Source: Glaciimonas soli
GTDB lineage: Bacteria > Pseudomonadota > Gammaproteobacteria > Burkholderiales > Burkholderiaceae_D
Reading direction: 5' to 3'
NCBI RefSeq assembly: GCF_009497155.1
Contig: NZ_WINI01000009.1
Location: 124,001 to 188,000 of the forward strand
DNA length: 64,000 bases
The notes beneath the pieces are model-generated. The model saw nothing but the letters and a program-made list of their open reading frames with translations. It searched no databases and had not been told where the DNA came from. Below, in pieces: positions 27,364 through 36,449 of this stretch (its first letter is position 1; each line of letters begins with the position of its first letter). The translations under genes and the position numbers were made by a program.

Positions 27364-27468
27364 ATGGAAATAGTAACAATACTTCTTCTACTGATTCCGT
27401 TCTCAATCATCGCAGTCTGGATCGCCGATGAAATCTATGAAGAGTATGTTCGCCATCATTACTATTAA
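27364..27468 (+). CDS. putative 34-residue single-helix membrane peptide
   Basis: ATG 27364 opens a 34-codon frame encoding MEIVTILLLLIPFSIIAVWI followed by an acidic/aromatic tail with YEEYV and ending RHHYY. It has one hydrophobic helix of ~20 residues, then a charged tail, a typical bacterial small membrane protein design. A GAAGGG sequence lies about 12 nt upstream, a suboptimal distance. It sits alone in a 435-bp gap between a transporter and a convergent patatin gene. No family recognised; coding status is uncertain. Confidence 0.4.
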   Translation: MEIVTILLLLIPFSIIAVWIADEIYEEYVRHHYY

Positions 27469-27660
27469 TGATGATTGTGAATTTAAGTGCCTTCAAAACG
27501 CCAGGATCAGATGCCTGGATGGGCGGAAATATTGCTACAACCGCCAGTCAATTGCACTGGTGTATTGCTCAGCAAAATCAGTATGGTTAGTGCCGCGGTT
27601 CGGCTCGGCTTTTATTGAATGAATGTCTACAACTTTGGTCAGCGTCCGATCACGCTGACT
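27469..27660. other. intergenic region
   Basis: No supported gene. Overlapping frames at 27428-27857 are shadows. Confidence 0.3.
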
Positions 27661-28554
27661 CTACATCATATCGCCGTCCGTCGACCCAATCGAATACCCA
27701 CCTCGGTGTGAATGTGGTCTCAGTGCAGTTGGGATATGACGATCATTCAGACAGCCGGCATCCAGCCAACGGCGCGTTTCTGCCGCAGCACGATCTATCA
27801 GCATACCGCACTGACTATAGTCATAGGGCGACACATCCAGCGGACATAACGGTGTGACCACAGCTATCGCAGCATGCGCTGACCAGCGCTCCAGATCGGA
27901 TATCAATTGACGCGCAACCAGCAAGTTGAGTGCGCTCATGGCGTGCTCAAGCGCCCCTTTGGGTTGACGTCGTTCAGCACAGGTATAACCGGTGGCAAGC
28001 ACGATGACGCGTGTTGCACCAAGTCGTATCGCGGTAGAGATAGGCGTGTTATTGGCAACACCGCCATCAATCAACATATTTCCGTCCAAAGAGACAGGTG
28101 GGAAAACACCAGGGATGGCCGTGCTGGCCAATACTGCCTCGACCGCTGAACCGGAAGAAATGACAATCTCGTTGCCGGTTTTCATTTCAGTCGCCACCAC
28201 ATATACAGGGAGATCGACTTCTTCCAGAGTGCGGCTGCCAAAGTGTTCGAAAAGAAGTGCGCGCAATTTTACGGAACTGACCAGGTGATTACCATTGCCT
28301 CGAAATGCACCAAAGAGCGACATTATCGACCAGGGCAATATTTGCGGACGACGAATGCCGCGCCACAAGGACTCCAGACGTAACGACCCGGTCGCATCCG
28401 GCTGATAGGCGAAAAACACGCTATTAATCGCTCCGGCAGATGCGCCAACCAGAAAATCCGCGCGCACGCCGGAAATAATCAACTCACGCAACATGCCGGC
28501 TTCAATTGCACCAAGACTGCCACCACCGGCGAATACAAAAGCTGTCTTTTCCAT
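27661..28554 (-). CDS. patatin-like phospholipase
   Basis: A 297-residue protein with the Ser-Asp dyad of patatins: oxyanion-hole glycines FAGGGSLGAIEAGML, nucleophile elbow VGASAGAINS, and the Asp in MLIDGGVANNTP (DG-G/A). SAVEAVLASTAIPGVFPPV is the conserved segment between them. The frame is open 13 codons upstream, but ATG 28554 starts right before the conserved strand. It is expected to be a cytoplasmic or membrane-peripheral acyl hydrolase. No secretion signal. The last 30 residues (PTALRPHSHRGGYSIGSTDG) are a non-conserved tail. Confidence 0.92.
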   Translation of the reverse strand: MEKTAFVFAGGGSLGAIEAGMLRELIISGVRADFLVGASAGAINSVFFAYQPDATGSLRLESLWRGIRRPQILPWSIMSLFGAFRGNGNHLVSSVKLRALLFEHFGSRTLEEVDLPVYVVATEMKTGNEIVISSGSAVEAVLASTAIPGVFPPVSLDGNMLIDGGVANNTPISTAIRLGATRVIVLATGYTCAERRQPKGALEHAMSALNLLVARQLISDLERWSAHAAIAVVTPLCPLDVSPYDYSQCGMLIDRAAAETRRWLDAGCLNDRHIPTALRPHSHRGGYSIGSTDGDMM

Positions 28555-28787
28555 ATTGCTTACCTGTGAATAGCCATAGGCAATACATGGCAACGGTTAT
28601 AGCGTACATCACTGGTGGTTCTGATGCCAGAGGATGGCGATTTAACCGAAATCCAGGCTAAACAAGGCTACGTTAAATGGCCGAAATAACGGAATCGGTC
28701 CCGTCCCCTGGAATTAGTAAAGGGCTATCGTTAGCCAAAGTAGCTGTAGTAGCCTATCACCATAGAACAATCACAATCAGCTTTGCG

Positions 28788-28816
28788 TTGACAATCGGCA
28801 TCTGCCCCGATACTAT
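28788..28816 (+). promoter_or_regulatory. near-consensus sigma-70 promoter
   Basis: TTGACA at 28788-28793, a 17-bp spacer, and TACTAT at 28811-28816: perfect -35, perfect spacing and a 5/6-type -10. Transcription would start near 28823, only a few bases before the hairpin at 28831. Confidence 0.75.
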
Positions 28817-28830
28817 CAAAACGTTCTTAA

Positions 28831-28866
28831 AACGCCCTTGCGGTTCGCCGCAAGGGCGTTTCTTTT
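28831..28866 (+). terminator. perfect TTCG-capped hairpin with T-tract in the hydrolase leader
   Basis: AACGCCCTTGCGG-TTCG-CCGCAAGGGCGTT is a 13-bp perfect stem with a UUCG tetraloop followed by TCTTTTT. By structure it is an ideal intrinsic terminator, yet it lies about 8 nt after the predicted transcription start and 33 nt before the hydrolase start codon. It could be an attenuator, a 5' stabilising element, or end a very short RNA. Confidence 0.8.
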
Positions 28867-28898
28867 TGGTTTTCCCACTTCAAAAAGGAACTCTTAAA

Positions 28899-29705
28899 AT
28901 GAACCCAAACAATGCTTCCATCCAGCCTGTAATTGAAGGGCTCGGTTATACCCAACACGGAACTGGGCCTGAATGCGTACTGGTCTTGCACGACTGGCTC
29001 GGCGACCATACTAGCTATGACTCCGTGATCCCCTATCTCGACGGCGCGATGTTTACCTATGTGTTTGCAGATCTTCGTGGATATGGAAAATCCTTTCATA
29101 TCACCGGCAATTACACCGTTCAGGAAATTGCCGCCGATTGCCTGAAGCTGGCTGACAGTCTGGGATGGCAACACTTTCACTTGATGGGTCACTCGATGAC
29201 TGGCATGGCGGTGCAACGCATCGCGGCAGATGCGCCCTCTCGCATCAAGAGTGTCGTCGCGGTTTGCCCGATTTCGGCCGCAGGAAATCAAATGAACGAC
29301 GAAGCGTTGAACTTTTTTGCCAGCACAGGCGAAAGCGACGATAACTTTCGTCGGCTGATCAAGTATGTTAGCGGTGGACTTTCTGATCAGTGGGCCAACG
29401 CGAAGTTGCGTCAGAATCGGGAAACCGTGGCTCCCGCATGCCGTTTGGGGTATCTGAATATGCTCACAAAGACCAACTTTGTGAATGATGTTCGGGGATT
29501 GGAAATGCCTTATCTTATCGTTATCGCGGAGAGAGATCCTGGACTCGACGAGGATGCGATGAAGAACACATTCCTCGCCTGGTATCCGAACGCTGAATTA
29601 CTGACGATTCCAAATTGCGGCCACTATCCGATGCAGGAATGCCCACCGTATTTTGCAACGATCATTGAAAAATTCTTGCATAGCCAAATCAGGATACGGC
29701 GATAA
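28899..29705 (+). CDS. alpha/beta hydrolase
   Basis: A 268-residue soluble protein. VLVLHDWLGDHTSYDSVI forms the oxyanion loop, FADLRGYGKS the conserved turn, LMGHSMTGM the nucleophile elbow (G-H-S-M-T/G), VIAERDPGLDE carries the Asp and IPNCGHYPMQECP the catalytic His, so the triad is complete. The order and spacing are those of haloperoxidase/lactonase-like hydrolases. The start is ATG 28899 with AAGGAA 8 nt upstream, although the frame is open further up through the hairpin. Substrate unknown. Confidence 0.88.
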   Translation: MNPNNASIQPVIEGLGYTQHGTGPECVLVLHDWLGDHTSYDSVIPYLDGAMFTYVFADLRGYGKSFHITGNYTVQEIAADCLKLADSLGWQHFHLMGHSMTGMAVQRIAADAPSRIKSVVAVCPISAAGNQMNDEALNFFASTGESDDNFRRLIKYVSGGLSDQWANAKLRQNRETVAPACRLGYLNMLTKTNFVNDVRGLEMPYLIVIAERDPGLDEDAMKNTFLAWYPNAELLTIPNCGHYPMQECPPYFATIIEKFLHSQIRIRR

Positions 29706-29861
29706 ATGTTACTTTGCTGTTGCCCCGGAAAGTATCCGGGGCGTCCTTGCACATGCACTTATTGCCACGGCATCGAGGCTATCTGATCGAATGATTAATT
29801 GCGCAATTGCAATAAAATATTTGATAAACTTGCACTCACCTATCGCAAACAGGAGTGAGAG

Positions 29862-30371
29862 TTGATTTCCAGAGAACAGGCAGATGTCATATCGGATCAG
29901 CTATTGAACATCAAGAAAAACACTGATTTGCTGAAAATAGATATCCCAAGAAGAACGAAAACCCCGCTCTCGCCGCTACTCATAATATCAATTTTTTTAA
30001 TGCAATTTGTTTCGCTGCACGACAAAGATGGCACCGTTTGGATTTGGATCATCATCGGCATTTTTTACATGGCATTGATTTTTCTTGTGCTCTACCAAAA
30101 GAGAACACCGCTCATGAAAATTGAAGGCGATATCTGGACTTGTTATGGTTATTTTCCATGGCAGAAAAGGGAATTTCTGTTCCCAAATATTGCAAAGGTT
30201 ACGCTATCGCCGATGCTGAATATTTGGCGCAAAGCTTACTCGCTGACGATTCAGAGCAGCGACGGAAAATTTCACGTTTGGCTCCCCAATAAATATCCGG
30301 CAATAGAGCGCCAATTGCGCCAAATTCTGGCTGCCAATTTGAAGGAAAGATATTCGGAGGAGTATGCATAA
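29862..30371 (+). CDS. small membrane protein of unknown function
   Basis: A 169-residue protein. The TTG start at 29862 is supported by a strong AGGAG at 29851-29855. It has an N-terminal hydrophilic segment of ~35 residues, two membrane helices (~38-52 and ~60-80), and a cytoplasmic C-terminal domain (MKIEGDIWTCYGYFPWQKREFLFPNI ... SLTIQSSDGKFHVWLP) resembling the bPH/DUF-type pleckstrin-like fold of YdbS/YcxB proteins. No firm family assignment. The gene stands alone. Confidence 0.65.
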   Translation: MISREQADVISDQLLNIKKNTDLLKIDIPRRTKTPLSPLLIISIFLMQFVSLHDKDGTVWIWIIIGIFYMALIFLVLYQKRTPLMKIEGDIWTCYGYFPWQKREFLFPNIAKVTLSPMLNIWRKAYSLTIQSSDGKFHVWLPNKYPAIERQLRQILAANLKERYSEEYA

Positions 30372-30601
30372 CTTCATGCTGCATACAGCGCAACCTAAAT
30401 GAAATTATCCCGCAATGCGCCTGACTGTTACGGGTTCCATTCGATTTCCATCTTCCGTTCTAGCCCACTTTTCCCGGTGGAAGCAACTGATTAATTTGTG
30501 TGATAGCTAGTCAGATTTCCCTACTTCGCCATGCAATACCGCATATTCCAAGGTAAAATTTCACGTTCTCGAAGAGAGACAACTTTAGGTATTTGAACAT
30601 T

Positions 30602-31522
30602 ATGATTGTAAGACCAATGCAAAGCTGGTTCCGTATGCTTTTTGTATGGAATGGTTCAGTGCTGCAATCTATCATCCCCCAACTGATTTTCATGGGAGTG
30701 TTGAGCAGTTTGGCGGTGCTGACGCATGGCCGTGTTTTTGGAGAAAAAATTCCGCTAAGCGCGGCGCCTTTCACGTTATTCGGCCTGACTCTGGCCATTT
30801 TCCTCGTATTTCGAAACAATGCCAGCTATGCTCGGTTCACAGAGGGACGACTTCTGTGGGGAAATATGCTGGTTTCTTCGCGTACGCTAATGTCGCAAGT
30901 ACTGAGCTACTTGCCCGAAAGTGTCGATGAGATGGGGCGTGCTCATGTCGCCAATACGCTGATTGCGTCCATCTATGCACTCAAGCATCAATTGCGCGAA
31001 ACCGATGCAACCGAGGATCTGGTACGCCTTCTCGGGGAACAACGGGCGAAGGAACTCGCTCACAAAGTCTATAAACCCATCGCGATTCTTAATGACATGC
31101 GTAGTTACCTGGCAGCCCCTAATGGCGTGCCGCTAAAGTCCGATATGACACGCTGGATGCTGGATACGCAAATCAACGATCTGGAAAGAAGTGTTGGCGG
31201 CTGTGAGCGGATTGCTTCAACACCTATTCCTTTTTCGTACAGTGTGTTGCTGCATCGTACGGTATACGCCTATTGCATGTTGCTTCCGTTTGGCCTGGTT
31301 GACTCGACAGAAATTTTTACACCGCTTGTTTGTGTTTTCATCGCCTATACGCTCATTGCGCTGGAGGCGATTGCGAACGAAGTTGCGGAACCGTTCAGTC
31401 TGGCGCCAAACGCCCTGGCACTCGACGTACTTACCCGAACAATTGAACGTTCGATTCTAGAAATTTGCGGCCGAGAAATTCCCGCAGAAATCACGCCTGT
31501 GCGTCCGTATCAATTTACTTAA
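30602..31522 (+). CDS. bestrophin-family (UPF0187/YneE) anion channel
   Basis: A 306-residue membrane protein. ATG 30602 replaces an in-frame TTG at 30593. SWFRMLFVWNGSVLQSIIPQL opens the family, ALAIFLVFRNNASYARFTEGRLLWGNM-like text (here LAIFLVFRNNASYARFTEGR, then LLWGNML) is the diagnostic block, and PIPFSYSVLLHRTVYAYCMLLPFGLVD matches the pore-proximal segment. Bacterial bestrophins are pentameric ion channels. It lies 22 nt before a DyP peroxidase, so the two may be one operon. Confidence 0.9.
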   Translation: MIVRPMQSWFRMLFVWNGSVLQSIIPQLIFMGVLSSLAVLTHGRVFGEKIPLSAAPFTLFGLTLAIFLVFRNNASYARFTEGRLLWGNMLVSSRTLMSQVLSYLPESVDEMGRAHVANTLIASIYALKHQLRETDATEDLVRLLGEQRAKELAHKVYKPIAILNDMRSYLAAPNGVPLKSDMTRWMLDTQINDLERSVGGCERIASTPIPFSYSVLLHRTVYAYCMLLPFGLVDSTEIFTPLVCVFIAYTLIALEAIANEVAEPFSLAPNALALDVLTRTIERSILEICGREIPAEITPVRPYQFT

Positions 31523-31544
31523 CAATAAATAGAGACAGGAGCAA

Positions 31545-32513
31545 ATGAATATGGCAACCCCGCAGACCATGCTTTCAGTCGTAGCGCGCGATGAAGTGCA
31601 TTTGCAGTTTACGTTGAAAGAGCATGCCGACAGTAAGGAATTTTTCAAAACGTTAGGCAAACTGTGGGAGTCGGAAATAACCGGCATTGCAGATCCAGCA
31701 CTCAACCAACATCACCAATTGACAGGAGGTTCTGCCAATATTGTTCTGGGATTTAAGCCTGAGCTATGGCGGCAGGTTTATCCTGCGAACGCCCCGGACA
31801 ATCTGTGCTCTTTCGATAAAGATGTGGTCGGCACCAACGGTATGATCGCCCCGGCGACCCAACAGGATATTTGGGTCTGGATCACACAGTCAAACGCGGC
31901 GACACTTTATGACAGCATGAGCAAAGTGGTGTCGTTGCTGCTTCCTTTTGCTGATCTTGTCAGTGAACAGATTTGTTTTCCTTATCATAATAATGTGACA
32001 TTTGACGGTTTTGCAGATGGCGTTGCGAATCCAAACCCGTTTCGTGCCAACAGCGTCGCTATTATTCCTGACGGCGAAAAAGGTGCGGGCGGATCGACCG
32101 TGATGATTCAGAAATGGCGCATGGATGTTGAAAAATTAAGGAGTTTGTCGGTTCATCAGGCCGAAAACGTTTGGGGCAGGACCAAAGCCGGAAGCCACCA
32201 ACTATCACCGTTGCCGGAAGATTCTCACGTTGGCAGAAATCAGTTCAGACGTAACGGCGAAGAAATAGATATCGTGCGCAGAAACGCCAATTACGGCAAC
32301 GCAAAAGAAGCGGGCATCATGTTTGTCGGTTTTTGCAACGATATTACAGTCACCATGGGAATGCTTAAACAGATGTACGGCGTAGGTGCCGATGGCGTTT
32401 CCAAAACGGACAAGCTGCTCGACTTTGCGACTGCGCTTTCCTCGGCGATCTATTTTGTGCCCAGTTTGGATGCGTTGTCAAAAATCGGTATCTCGCCTGC
32501 AGATCCCGACTAA
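31545..32513 (+). CDS. DyP-type heme peroxidase
   Basis: A 322-residue protein with the DyP fingerprint: FDGFADGVANPNP (the GxxDG motif with catalytic Asp), proximal heme His in EDSHVGRNQFRRNGEEIDIVRR, and GIMFVGFCNDITV near the heme. No Tat signal or encapsulin-targeting tail is evident, so it is probably a cytoplasmic class (YfeX/DyPB-like) enzyme using H2O2. CAGGAG precedes ATG 31545. It follows the bestrophin gene closely. Confidence 0.93.
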   Translation: MNMATPQTMLSVVARDEVHLQFTLKEHADSKEFFKTLGKLWESEITGIADPALNQHHQLTGGSANIVLGFKPELWRQVYPANAPDNLCSFDKDVVGTNGMIAPATQQDIWVWITQSNAATLYDSMSKVVSLLLPFADLVSEQICFPYHNNVTFDGFADGVANPNPFRANSVAIIPDGEKGAGGSTVMIQKWRMDVEKLRSLSVHQAENVWGRTKAGSHQLSPLPEDSHVGRNQFRRNGEEIDIVRRNANYGNAKEAGIMFVGFCNDITVTMGMLKQMYGVGADGVSKTDKLLDFATALSSAIYFVPSLDALSKIGISPADPD

Positions 32514-32643
32514 GGCGTGATGACTACGCTGGTTTACAGCGGCTATGCTCCATTTTTTCCAACGATAAAATCAAATTCGTCGTTAGACATTACGACGACC
32601 AAGCAATTTTCTATCGACGCAGGTCGACACCTTAATCGGTCCT

Positions 32644-32684
32644 GCCAGACAGGGCACATTATTGAAAAGTGTGCCCTGTCTGGC
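32644..32684. terminator. long stable hairpin between convergent genes
   Basis: GCCAGACAGGGCAC at 32644-32657 pairs perfectly with GTGCCCTGTCTGGC at 32671-32684, and A-T extends it by one pair. No T-tract on either strand. It separates the DyP gene from the convergent exporter gene and probably terminates or protects both transcripts. Confidence 0.7.
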
Positions 32685-32692
32685 CATCCCAA

Positions 32693-33958
32693 TCAAAACT
32701 TATAGATGAGCGTGCCTTCCGGATAGACTCCGCTGCGGCCCGCACGACTGGCGGTCAGGATGCCCACTTCGGCCCAAATGTGCGGAGTCGGCGTATAACG
32801 CAACGCCAAAGAAGCAATCCGTTGATTAACGCCATCCTTGTAGTCGTCGTAACGATAACGGAACAGAGAAGACAAGTCATCTCGCCATTGATAGCTCAAC
32901 AAAAACAGGGTTTTGCTGTGGATGGAGTTATCCAGATCGGGGTTGGTGATGTAGGTGGCAGTTGTCTGGAGTCGTTGCGTCACCATATACTCTACCCCTG
33001 CTTTCACCAGGCTTGTGGTGCGAAGATCATTGACCGTCGTGGGATTGTCATTCAGATCCCGCAATTCCCCTGCGCCCACCAACGTTGCAAAACGCGGCGT
33101 CCACTGTGAATGAAGTTCTAGCTCCAGTTTGGTCGAGTTATAGGTTTGCTGGGTCGTCAGCAGAGTGGTCGGGCGGTAGGTGTAGGTCACAGTCCCCACT
33201 TGCTCGGGAGTGATGGGAAACGTGTACCGCAAACGGTACTCGTTGAACCAGTCGATGTCCGAAAAATCCGTCGCCGGAGCAGAATAGGTGTAGTTGGATC
33301 TTCTATACCTGAACTCCAGAAAATTATTCAGACCGAAAAAATGCGTGAAGATGGCATCATCATCTTTTCGAACATACACTCCCAGGCTTTCGTCATTGAC
33401 GTGTACCACCTGAATGTCATTATTCGATAACAGCGGAGTGCCAGCACCGAAAGTCTCGGTGCGAAAGGCAAGATCTCTTTCATATTGGGCAAAAACCCGC
33501 GGACTGCTCTCGGCAGCAAACTCATCGGCGGCCTGCTGCACATCCCCATCTTTGGGCCAGCGTTGCTGGGCATCGGCATAGCCGGCTGCAGCTTGTTTGA
33601 AATCGTGGTTCAAGCGGTAGGTATTGACGATTCCCAAGGCCGCATCAGGATCGTCCGGTTCCAATGCTGCCGCTTTTTCATAAGCTTGCCGCGATTCTTC
33701 GAGATGTCCTTCCCAGCGAAGTATCCGGCCAATACCACGCCATGCATCCGCATTTTTCTCGTTCTTGGTCAGTTCGTCGCGGTAAATTTGCAGAGCCTTA
33801 TTCCAGTGGAAAAGTTGAATTTCGTGGTCGGCCCTTTCTGCATAAGTCATTTCCTTGGGCGGTGAGGCAGCGTCGATTTCCGACGCTGACGCGGATATTG
33901 CCAGGCAGGCCAGAATTGCGCCACAAGACAACATATTCCCCTTTGCTTTGAGACTCAT
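32693..33958 (-). CDS. TPR + outer-membrane beta-barrel protein, PgaA-like exporter
   Basis: A 421-residue protein. Signal peptide (residues 1-26), then TPR units (HWNKALQIYRDELTKNEKNADAW, LEESRQAYEKAAALEPDDPDA), then from ~160 a region of alternating amphipathic strands (VFAQYERDLAFRT, FLEFRYRRSNYTY, RYTFPITPEQVGTVTYTY) ending in ...GTLIYKF with the terminal aromatic expected for BAM-inserted barrels. This is the two-part design of PgaA/PelB/AlgK-E exporters, but with a much shorter TPR section and barrel (~250 residues). It is last of four genes, 109 nt after the synthase, and probably exports the polymer. The barrel call is from strand pattern only. Confidence 0.75.
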   Translation of the reverse strand: MSLKAKGNMLSCGAILACLAISASASEIDAASPPKEMTYAERADHEIQLFHWNKALQIYRDELTKNEKNADAWRGIGRILRWEGHLEESRQAYEKAAALEPDDPDAALGIVNTYRLNHDFKQAAAGYADAQQRWPKDGDVQQAADEFAAESSPRVFAQYERDLAFRTETFGAGTPLLSNNDIQVVHVNDESLGVYVRKDDDAIFTHFFGLNNFLEFRYRRSNYTYSAPATDFSDIDWFNEYRLRYTFPITPEQVGTVTYTYRPTTLLTTQQTYNSTKLELELHSQWTPRFATLVGAGELRDLNDNPTTVNDLRTTSLVKAGVEYMVTQRLQTTATYITNPDLDNSIHSKTLFLLSYQWRDDLSSLFRYRYDDYKDGVNQRIASLALRYTPTPHIWAEVGILTASRAGRSGVYPEGTLIYKF

Positions 33959-34067
33959 TTATGCGTCCTTTATCAAAGAAACTACTGTGTCAAGGTAACT
34001 TTACATTCCACAAGAATTCTGAATGGACATCTACGGCGCTCATTGACAATACCGACTCGAAGCGACG

Positions 34068-36449
34068 TCAAATTGAATCTGAATAATCTTTTCCTAGCTT
34101 AAGCTTCGCCAAAGCCTGCCAGTGCGAAGCGGTAAGATACATGCCCGGTGTAATCCAAATATTATCGCTGCCGCCTCTACGGGCTGCACGTATGGCATGC
34201 GTCATCTGCTCAGCGTCGATAGATCCTCCCTTATCGTTCCACAACCCGATTGAGTGCCAATAGCGGTTCGCGCCAAAATTGTTGCTCAGGTATTTGGCGA
34301 CCTTGCCTGCGACCCTGGGCGACAATCGGTCAACGGCAAAGTAATCCCACACCACGAGCTGATCTACCAACGGTAGCAACAAACGATAATCCTGGCCATT
34401 TTCACTACTGTTACGCGCCATCTCATCACGGCTCACTCTGACATCCATCAATAGATGCTTGCCATAGGTTCGTGCCATTCCGGAAAGTCTGGCGATTGTT
34501 CTGGCTACTTGTTCCGAGCGCCAATTGCCGATAGCGGGGTGCCAACGATCTATCCGTCCGTTGAAATGGCGCGGCCAATCTTTGCGCCCGGACGCCTCTT
34601 TGAACGAATCAAGGCAACGATCGTCATAGCACTGAACATCGTAAAACATTTCCGTAATGCAAATCGAGTCTACCTCAATTTTAGTGGCAAGTGCGTAGAA
34701 TGCAGCGTCGAGCAATTCGCCATATTCTCCGTTTGCGAGACAAGTGGAGCACACCACCTCTTTGCTCTGTTTGCCGTTGATATCAAGCGCTGCAAAATGT
34801 GGGTTTAATTGCAAGTATCGGGGTGCCAGCACGTCCAGCGTCGCAATCGTCTCGTACCCCCGCTCTGTCAGCGTCGCAATCGTCTCTCCCAGTATGTCGG
34901 CGTCGGCCTCTTGCTGATCGGGACTCCACCATTGTTCCCGTCCCTTCCATTTGTAGAATGTCCAATCGGGCCGCCCTGCGGAGACGGCAACCCGATTGAC
35001 GTGCCTGGATTCGATCGGCTGGAGGAATGACTGAAGCGCTTGGTCCCAACTGGTCCAATCGGAAAAGTGGATAGAAACGGTAAGGTTGCCGCCGACGGGT
35101 TTTCCGGACTCAAACAATTCCCCGATCTCACTAAAGTCGCCTGCATCAACTTGCATTACGGCGCTCGCTACCGTGATGCCTGCTACCGTAGCGCTACCCA
35201 ACAACAACCTGCGCCTCCAAGGATCGTCCAGCGCATCGGGCGCGTTCAGGTTTCTTCGCTCCAGTTTGTTCCAGTTTTGTGAGTGCGCGCGCGTTTCTGC
35301 CCAAATCGAATAAATCACCACGGCGGTGTAAAAATAACTCAAAGGGAGCAAAACCAGGGTATACGGCAAATAAATCAAGTCATGCGGTGACTTGTCTAAC
35401 AAGATCGCGGTCACGGCTGCAGTGAGCAAAGACCCGAATCCAAGGTAAGCGATCCATTCCATGTTCTGCGCATGAATCAAGCCGGCGTGCAATGCGATCG
35501 GCAACAGTGGCAGATTGACCGCTAACAGTAACGGAATAACCACCATGCTAAATAAGTTAAACAACAGGTAACAGCCGAATCTACCGAATTTCCGGCGCCC
35601 GATCATGTCATGGTGCATGCGCATGATGCCGAGATAGCTTCTGATCCAACGTACTCTTTGTTTCCACAGACCGCGCAGGGTGTGCGGGCATTCTGCCAGC
35701 ACCTTGGTACTAGCCCCATACACGATGCGAACGCCGTAACGATGCAGCCGAAAAGTGATTTCCAGGTCTTCCCCCCATACTTCACGGAAGCCGCCGATTG
35801 CGCGCAGGATTTTGGTTCGTACCATGCCTAGATTGCCAGGAATGATGGGCAATATCTGCGCCATGGAAAGCGCCCTGCGCACGAAACCAGTTCCTATATG
35901 AGAAGTCACAACCAGCATTTTTTGCAGCAACCCCTTAGGATTCAGTGGTGTGTCATTGCCGCTGAGTGCACCTATCCTCGGGTCGGCAAAGTACGCCACA
36001 CCATTTCGGATCGTGTTTTTTTCAAACAGGGAATCGGCATCCGAAAACAGGATGATGTCACCGGTGGCAAGCCCAATCCCTACATTGAGCGCCGAAGCTT
36101 TACCGCCATTTTTTTTGGCGCAATAGCGAATTTTTCCGTCGCTAATGAAGGGGCGAAGTTCACTAGCCGTTGCATCGGTCGATCCATCGTTGACAACGAT
36201 TACCTCAAAATCGGGGTAATCGGAATCCAGTATTGACTGCACACTGAGAACTATCGTCCGCTCTTCGTTATAAGCAGGTACCAATACGCTTACACGCGGT
36301 GCGTACTTAACAGCGTTGGCGCGGCTCATGAGCCGCCGCTCCCAGAGCGGATATGAAAATGCCAGAGGAAAATAAACGAGTGATACCAAACCGAAATAAA
36401 AAGTGACGGCACCGAACAGCAATAAAGGAGAAAGGAATAAGTCCGTCAT
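34068..36449 (-). CDS. processive GT2 polysaccharide synthase fused to a periplasmic glycosidase-like domain
   Basis: A 793-residue two-part protein. The N-terminal half is PgaC/IcaA/NodC-like: one helix, then VSVLVPAYNEERTI, VVNDGSTDAT, SDADSLF (137-140), WGEDLEITFRL and QRVRW (264-268), the Q-x-x-R-W motif of processive beta-glycan synthases, then three or four helices. After residue ~410 a further helix (RRRLLLGSATVAGITVASAV) leads into a ~350-residue extracytoplasmic domain resembling the hydrolase domain of PgaB (WTFYKWKGREQWW, ITEMFYDVQCYDD, LLMDVRVSRDEMAR, VVWDYFAVDRLSP). In E. coli these are separate proteins. The start overlaps the ATP-grasp stop by 4 nt. Fusion and motifs are seen; polymer type is inferred. 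Confidence 0.85.
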   Translation of the reverse strand: MTDLFLSPLLLFGAVTFYFGLVSLVYFPLAFSYPLWERRLMSRANAVKYAPRVSVLVPAYNEERTIVLSVQSILDSDYPDFEVIVVNDGSTDATASELRPFISDGKIRYCAKKNGGKASALNVGIGLATGDIILFSDADSLFEKNTIRNGVAYFADPRIGALSGNDTPLNPKGLLQKMLVVTSHIGTGFVRRALSMAQILPIIPGNLGMVRTKILRAIGGFREVWGEDLEITFRLHRYGVRIVYGASTKVLAECPHTLRGLWKQRVRWIRSYLGIMRMHHDMIGRRKFGRFGCYLLFNLFSMVVIPLLLAVNLPLLPIALHAGLIHAQNMEWIAYLGFGSLLTAAVTAILLDKSPHDLIYLPYTLVLLPLSYFYTAVVIYSIWAETRAHSQNWNKLERRNLNAPDALDDPWRRRLLLGSATVAGITVASAVMQVDAGDFSEIGELFESGKPVGGNLTVSIHFSDWTSWDQALQSFLQPIESRHVNRVAVSAGRPDWTFYKWKGREQWWSPDQQEADADILGETIATLTERGYETIATLDVLAPRYLQLNPHFAALDINGKQSKEVVCSTCLANGEYGELLDAAFYALATKIEVDSICITEMFYDVQCYDDRCLDSFKEASGRKDWPRHFNGRIDRWHPAIGNWRSEQVARTIARLSGMARTYGKHLLMDVRVSRDEMARNSSENGQDYRLLLPLVDQLVVWDYFAVDRLSPRVAGKVAKYLSNNFGANRYWHSIGLWNDKGGSIDAEQMTHAIRAARRGGSDNIWITPGMYLTASHWQALAKLKLGKDYSDSI

